Origin: Priestia aryabhattai B8W22
Lineage (GTDB): Bacteria; Bacillota; Bacilli; Bacillales; Bacillaceae_H
Reading direction: 5' to 3'
Assembly: GCF_000956595.1 (NCBI RefSeq)
Contig: NZ_JYOO01000039.1
Location: 1-43,131, forward strand
DNA length: 43,131 bases
Position 1 is the first letter of the stretch. Every line of letters begins with the position of its first letter. Below, in pieces: positions 39,490 through 43,131 of this stretch. Under the pieces are notes generated by a model, which did no database searches, was not told the DNA's origin, and saw only the letters and a program-made list of their open reading frames with translations. A program made the translations under genes and the position numbers.

Positions 39490-40245
39490 TTATAAATTAC
39501 CAGTATTAGCATTTCTCTTCAACAAAATTGATTTCCCTTTGATTTTCTTATGTACCCAAAACGGCAGATAAAGAACAAGAAAGCTAAGAATTATGATTCC
39601 TTCAATCCATACTAAATACCAAGGGTGAGGTCCAAGAACATCCAACAAGGAAGCGTGCTCTGGCTTTCTCATCATGTATAAATAATTCGCACCGAGTAAA
39701 CGATTCATGGCATAGATAAAACCTCCGTACAGATTAACAAATACTACGCTTACCCATAAAGAACGAAACGTCGGCTCATATCTGCAGGCAGCAATTAGTA
39801 TACAGCAAGCAAGCACCACACCGCCATGCGATAAATAGAACTGCACATAGCGAAACTGGGCATACGCATAGCCGCCAAGGTCTGGGGTAATCATCGCTTG
39901 AACAGAGCTGCTGATTCCTGCGAAGTACACAAAATAAAAAAGAAACCGGCTTTTGGTTATCAGCACAACAGCAGCCAGCAGCACGACTATATCACTGAGC
40001 TGAAGAGGCAAGGAAGTTTCAACCGACCACTGATGACATCCGATTTCCCAAGCCTGGTAGGCCGTTTCTGAAGCAATTAGAACAAATGAAAGCAAAACGA
40101 ACGCAAACCTCTTTTTTCGCAGCTGCTTTCGCCACAAAAAAATAAATGCTCCTATGATCACAATAATGGCTAAAGTTACAAGATGTTCAACTGAAAAAAG
40201 CTGAAAAGAATGTTGTACAGGGTGACACGTAAAAAATGAATTCAT
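39490..40245 (-). CDS. YwaF-like TIGR02206 family integral membrane protein
   Basis: A 251-residue protein with about seven hydrophobic helices. Typical positions are LFSVEHLVTLAIIVIIG, LPLQLSDIVVLLAAVVLI and LGANYLYMMRKPEHASLLD, as in the TIGR02206/YwaF family. The fold is unstudied; there is no known activity. GGAG precedes ATG 40245. Charged C-terminus (KKIKGKSILLKRN) is cytoplasmic by the positive-inside rule. Monocistronic. Confidence 0.85.
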   Translation of the reverse strand: MNSFFTCHPVQHSFQLFSVEHLVTLAIIVIIGAFIFLWRKQLRKKRFAFVLLSFVLIASETAYQAWEIGCHQWSVETSLPLQLSDIVVLLAAVVLITKSRFLFYFVYFAGISSSVQAMITPDLGGYAYAQFRYVQFYLSHGGVVLACCILIAACRYEPTFRSLWVSVVFVNLYGGFIYAMNRLLGANYLYMMRKPEHASLLDVLGPHPWYLVWIEGIIILSFLVLYLPFWVHKKIKGKSILLKRNANTGNL

Positions 40246-40334
40246 AACGGCATCTCCTCTCCATCAGAAAACAAATTTGGTACCTTTAGCTTGTTCATAA
40301 GACCTCATTTTCATTAACGCTTCTCTCACATTAA

Positions 40335-40407
40335 AAAGAGATTGAAACATAACGAAATCACGCCCAAAAAAAGATCCGAACGATAAATCGTTCGGATCTT
40401 TTTTTTG
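40335..40407. repeat. Hairpin-bearing intergenic repeat, copy 3
   Basis: It begins AAAGAGATTGAAACATAACG, similar to copies 1 and 2, then the perfect hairpin GATCCGAACGAT/ATCGTTCGGATC (40373-40398). The GGGACAAAA end seen in the other copies is missing, so this is a shorter version. It directly follows the OpuC operon. Confidence 0.65.
40366..40407 (-). terminator. Terminator of the OpuC-type operon (repeat copy 3 hairpin)
   Basis: A 12-pair perfect stem with A-run and T-run on either side, nine bases beyond the stop of the permease gene. Confidence 0.85.
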
Positions 40408-40415
40408 TTTCATTT

Positions 40416-41939
40416 TTATTTTTTAATTAATCCTTTTTTCACTAAGAATTGATGAGCGACTTCTTCAGCCGTTTTTCCTTTTGCGTTTACTTGATAGTTC
40501 ATTTCACGCATTTCGTCGTCACTGATTTTACCGCCCAGTTGATTTAAGATTTTTTTCAGTTCAGGGTGCTCTTTTAGCGTATCTTCACGAAGCACAGGCG
40601 CTCCTTGATACGGAGGGAAGAACTGCTGGTCGTCTTTTAAGACTTTTAAACCAAACTGTTTGATTTCAGGATCCGTTGCGTAAGCATCAAGCATGTTAAT
40701 ATCGCCTTTTTCTACAGCGCGATAGCGAAGCTTCGGCTCCATCGTTTTAATATTCGGGAAGGTAAGGCCATATTCTTTTTGAAGGCCTACGTAGCCGTCT
40801 TCACGATCTTTAAACTCAAGCGTAAATCCTGCTTTTACTTTATCTGTTGCATTTGCCAAATCTGAAATGGTCGTTAGATTATTTTCTTTGGCAAATTCTT
40901 TTGTCACGGTCAATGTGTACGTATTATTAAACTTCATTGGATCTAAATAGACAAGGCCGAATTTCTTTTGAAATCCTTCTTTTGCCTGCTTGTACACCTG
41001 TGTTTCATCTTTGCTGTCCGGCTGTTCCTTTAGATGCGTCACAATGGCTGTACCCGTATATTCAGGGTACAAATCAATTTCCTTGTTACGCAGAGCCTCA
41101 AATACAAATACCGTTTTCCCAAGCGACGAACGAAGATTTACTTTCATATCGGTTTGATCTTCAATTAATTCTTTGTACATATTAATTAAAATATCTTGTT
41201 CTGCGCCAATTTTCCCTCCGATAACAAGGTCTGGTTTTGTTGCGCTCATCGCTGCAAACGGAGAAACAAGAATAAGTATTAACACGATAATCATAATGAA
41301 CGAGCGTTTTTTGGACCCTTTTTTTGCTGAGTGTTCAATCGTTCGCAGAATTCCATCAAAAATAAGCGCTAATAATGCTGCTGGAATAGCTCCTAATAAA
41401 ATCAAACTATTATCGCTTCGGTCAATACCAAGCAAAATTAAGCTTCCGAGTCCGCCCGCTCCGATAAGAGCCACGATTGTCGCTGTACCAATAATGAGTA
41501 CCATCGCTGTGCGAATTCCGGCCATAATGACAGGAAGTGCTAGAGGAAGTTCTACTTTGATTAATCGTCTCCACGAGTTCATCCCCATGGCTTTGGATGC
41601 TTCAATTAAAGATGGGTCCACTTCTTTAATTCCGGTATATGTATTTCGTACAATAGGAAGAAGCGAATATAAAAACAGTGCAATAACCGCGGGAAAGGTT
41701 CCAATTCCGACAAGAGGAATCAGTAATCCTAATAAAGCGAGTGAAGGAATGGTTTGCAGTACGGCTGTTACGCCAATGATCGGTTCAGCTATGCGGTCAT
41801 GCCTCGTTAAGTACAGTCCGAGCGGCACTGAAATTAATACGGCAATAACAAGAGCCAGTACTGAAATTTGAATGTGTTCAAGAAGAGCTTGAAACAGTGC
41901 ATCTCCTCGTTGATCTAATAATGTGCTTAGTGCATTCAT
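40416..41939 (-). CDS. OpuC-type osmoprotectant ABC permease fused to substrate-binding domain
   Basis: A 507-residue fusion. The N-terminal permease (about 1-215) has five to six helices and the ABC-binding EAA loop (EASKAMGMNSWRRLIKVELP). After a further helix at about 215-235, the OpuAC-like binding domain (240-507) starts KPDLVIGGKIGAEQDILINM and contains LYPEYTGTAI and PFYQGA-like (PPYQGAPVL) segments. B. subtilis OpuC has separate OpuCB, OpuCC and OpuCD; the fused form occurs in other Firmicutes (BusAB/EgtU type). AAGGAGG precedes ATG 41939, which shares one base with the ATPase stop (TAATG). Confidence 0.9.
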   Translation of the reverse strand: MNALSTLLDQRGDALFQALLEHIQISVLALVIAVLISVPLGLYLTRHDRIAEPIIGVTAVLQTIPSLALLGLLIPLVGIGTFPAVIALFLYSLLPIVRNTYTGIKEVDPSLIEASKAMGMNSWRRLIKVELPLALPVIMAGIRTAMVLIIGTATIVALIGAGGLGSLILLGIDRSDNSLILLGAIPAALLALIFDGILRTIEHSAKKGSKKRSFIMIIVLILILVSPFAAMSATKPDLVIGGKIGAEQDILINMYKELIEDQTDMKVNLRSSLGKTVFVFEALRNKEIDLYPEYTGTAIVTHLKEQPDSKDETQVYKQAKEGFQKKFGLVYLDPMKFNNTYTLTVTKEFAKENNLTTISDLANATDKVKAGFTLEFKDREDGYVGLQKEYGLTFPNIKTMEPKLRYRAVEKGDINMLDAYATDPEIKQFGLKVLKDDQQFFPPYQGAPVLREDTLKEHPELKKILNQLGGKISDDEMREMNYQVNAKGKTAEEVAHQFLVKKGLIKK

Positions 41940-42901
41940 TACAGCGTTCCTCCTTCTTTCGTTTTATCAGAAAGAAACGCTAATAGAGTTTTGCGCGTTA
42001 CAACGCCAATACGTTTGCTCCCTTTTTTCACGGCTATTGCTTCATGGTCGTAAAGGGCGTCCATTGCCTGCTGAACAGTGGCGGTTGAAGCTAGCTCTTC
42101 AGTAGGTTCTACGTCTGGCTGTTCACTTTCTTTGACAAACATATCTAATGTCTCAAATAAAGTATTCCCTTGATTTCCAATAAATGTTTTTACAAATTCA
42201 TTTTTAGGCTTTTGAATGAATTCCTCTGGGGTTCCAACTTGAACAATTTCCCCATCTTTCATCAAGCAGATACGATCTCCAAGCGTCATCGCTTCGCTCA
42301 TATCATGCGTAACAAACACAAATGTTTTTTTGATTTTTTCTTTTAAGCTAATAACATCTTGCTGAAGCTGTTCGCGGCTTAACGGATCGAGGGCGCTAAA
42401 GGGTTCGTCCATTAAAATAACGGGGGGATCAGCTGCGAGGGCACGTGCTACACCTACACGTTGCTGCTGGCCACCTGAGAGCTCAGACGGCTTTCGGTTT
42501 CGATACTGCTTTGGGTCTAGTCCTACCAAGGTAAGCAGTTCATCAATGCGCGTTTTGATTTTGTTTTTCTTCCAATGCTTCATCTCCGGTACAATGGCTA
42601 TATTTTCAGCAATGGTCATATGAGGAAAAAGAGCAATCTGCTGTAGGACATAACCAATGTTCCAGCGTAGCTCATGTATGTTGTGGTCCGATACGAGCTT
42701 ATCTTTTATGTATAGTTCTCCTTCGGTAATATCATGAAGACGGTTAATCATTTTTAAGGTGGTGGTTTTCCCACATCCACTCGGACCAATTAAAACGAAA
42801 AACTCTCCTTCTTTAATTTCTAGATTAATATTTTTCACGGCGGTCGTACCGTCTGGATATTGCTTTGACACATTCTTAAACGTAATCAAATTATCGTTCA
42901 C
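41939..42901 (-). CDS. OpuCA-type ABC transporter ATPase with CBS domain
   Basis: A 320-residue ATPase. Walker [12 protein letters not shown]-loop [12 protein letters not shown], signature [15 protein letters not shown], Walker [13 protein letters not shown] and switch THDMSEA are all intact. After residue 245 comes a single, shortened CBS-like unit ([20 protein letters not shown]); full OpuA/OpuCA-type proteins carry two CBS motifs that sense ionic strength. GTG 42901 overlaps the stop of a 39-codon ORF by GTGA; GGGAG is too close to it, so coupling would be needed. TTG 42889 ([10 protein letters not shown]) is an alternative start. Confidence 0.92.
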   Translation of the reverse strand: MNDNLITFKNVSKQYPDGTTAVKNINLEIKEGEFFVLIGPSGCGKTTTLKMINRLHDITEGELYIKDKLVSDHNIHELRWNIGYVLQQIALFPHMTIAENIAIVPEMKHWKKNKIKTRIDELLTLVGLDPKQYRNRKPSELSGGQQQRVGVARALAADPPVILMDEPFSALDPLSREQLQQDVISLKEKIKKTFVFVTHDMSEAMTLGDRICLMKDGEIVQVGTPEEFIQKPKNEFVKTFIGNQGNTLFETLDMFVKESEQPDVEPTEELASTATVQQAMDALYDHEAIAVKKGSKRIGVVTRKTLLAFLSDKTKEGGTL

Positions 42902-43017
42902 ACTCCCTGTTGAAATTTAATCCCTAGTTTCGTGTACCCAATACTTAGAGGCAATAAACATTCTTTTAAGAATATTTCTAAATATGATTCATAAGACATA
43001 GTCGAAAAGATACACAT
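42898..43017 (-). CDS. Candidate 39-codon leader ORF overlapping opuCA-type gene
   Basis: A frame from ATG 43017 to TGA 42898 encodes MCIFSTMSYESY... with a hydrophobic middle (FLKECLLPLSIGYT) and ends [14 protein letters not shown] lies 12 bases before the ATG, long but possible. The stop overlaps the GTG of the ATPase as GTGA, the classic coupling geometry. It could be a leader peptide or chance. I do not recognise it. Confidence 0.35.
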   Translation of the reverse strand: MCIFSTMSYESYLEIFLKECLLPLSIGYTKLGIKFQQGV

Positions 43018-43131
43018 GTTTTTTCACGGCCTCCTAATAAGGCTATCAAACTGTTAAAGTGTTCACAAGGCGGGGAAGAATAATTCGGAGAATACTTTTA
43101 AAGCCAACATAAATAAAAAAACTCTTCTACT

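Noticed and set aside
41173-41871. Plus-strand ORF of 232 codons
   Set aside because: Antisense to the permease domain of the OpuC-type fusion; low-complexity Ile/Ser composition typical of a shadow.
1-43131. CRISPR arrays, tRNA, rRNA, prophage or intact insertion sequences
   Set aside because: No regularly spaced repeats, cloverleaf-type sequences, rRNA stretches, transposases or phage structural genes were seen.

Overview
The window looks like a chromosomal segment of a low-GC spore-forming Bacillaceae, most probably Priestia (Bacillus) megaterium. This rests on recognisable orthologues of Bacillus subtilis genes (hpr, sigV-rsiV, hemAT, rocF/rocE, ggt, ktrAB with a c-di-AMP riboswitch, htrB-cssRS, yqcF, ywaF-type genes), YjcZ-type spore peptides, a CYP109-like P450 and CcpA cre sites. 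Species is an inference. No rRNA, tRNA, CRISPR array, intact insertion sequence or prophage was seen.

Layout. 1-3.0 kb: a miniature enoyl-CoA hydratase homologue with a cre site, an HxlR regulator, a P450 and a DoxX membrane protein. 3.1-7.9 kb: a five-gene minus-strand operon with two small DUF2642-like proteins, two glycosyltransferases each built of two fused GT2 units, and a UDP-sugar dehydrogenase; this is the best candidate here for an undescribed (perhaps spore-surface) glycan system. 8.1-10.9 kb: an NlpC/P60 wall hydrolase behind a WalR-type box, a frameshifted hemAT, and hpr. 11-14 kb: sigV-rsiV, divergent from a lysozyme-resistance type deacetylase, with back-to-back ECF promoters. 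14-15.8 kb: a small membrane protein and a secreted, membrane-anchored protein of six degenerate GYxxG repeats. 15.8-18.5 kb: arginine catabolism (rocE, rocF) with cre and sigma-L sites. 18.7-21.7 kb: ggt with a C-terminal extension and a TPR protein. 21.9-22.6 kb: three tiny sporulation-type or membrane peptides. 22.6-24.9 kb: ktrAB under a c-di-AMP riboswitch, with ktrB frameshifted. 25-26 kb: an AhpD-like protein and a divergent Lrp regulator. 26.4-30.9 kb: the secretion-stress module, a foldase-like lipoprotein and htrB divergent from cssRS. 30.9-40.3 kb: mixed metabolic, envelope and orphan genes (D-cysteine desulfhydrase, thioesterase, GntR plus EmrE-type exporter, YqcF-type immunity protein, Xaa-Pro peptidase, LCP ligase, cupin, quinone reductase, YwaF). 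40.4-43 kb: an OpuC-type osmoprotectant ABC transporter.

Common threads are cell-envelope stress (WalR-type target, SigV/RsiV, CssRS/HtrB, LCP), osmotic and potassium control (KtrAB, OpuC) and carbon and nitrogen control (two cre sites, a sigma-L promoter). Two genes, hemAT and ktrB, each carry a one-base deficit in an A6/T6 tract. That is either a sequence-quality artefact or true homopolymer mutation, and it should be settled before either gene is called broken. Three related copies of a hairpin-bearing intergenic repeat lie near 18.7, 26.1 and 40.4 kb.
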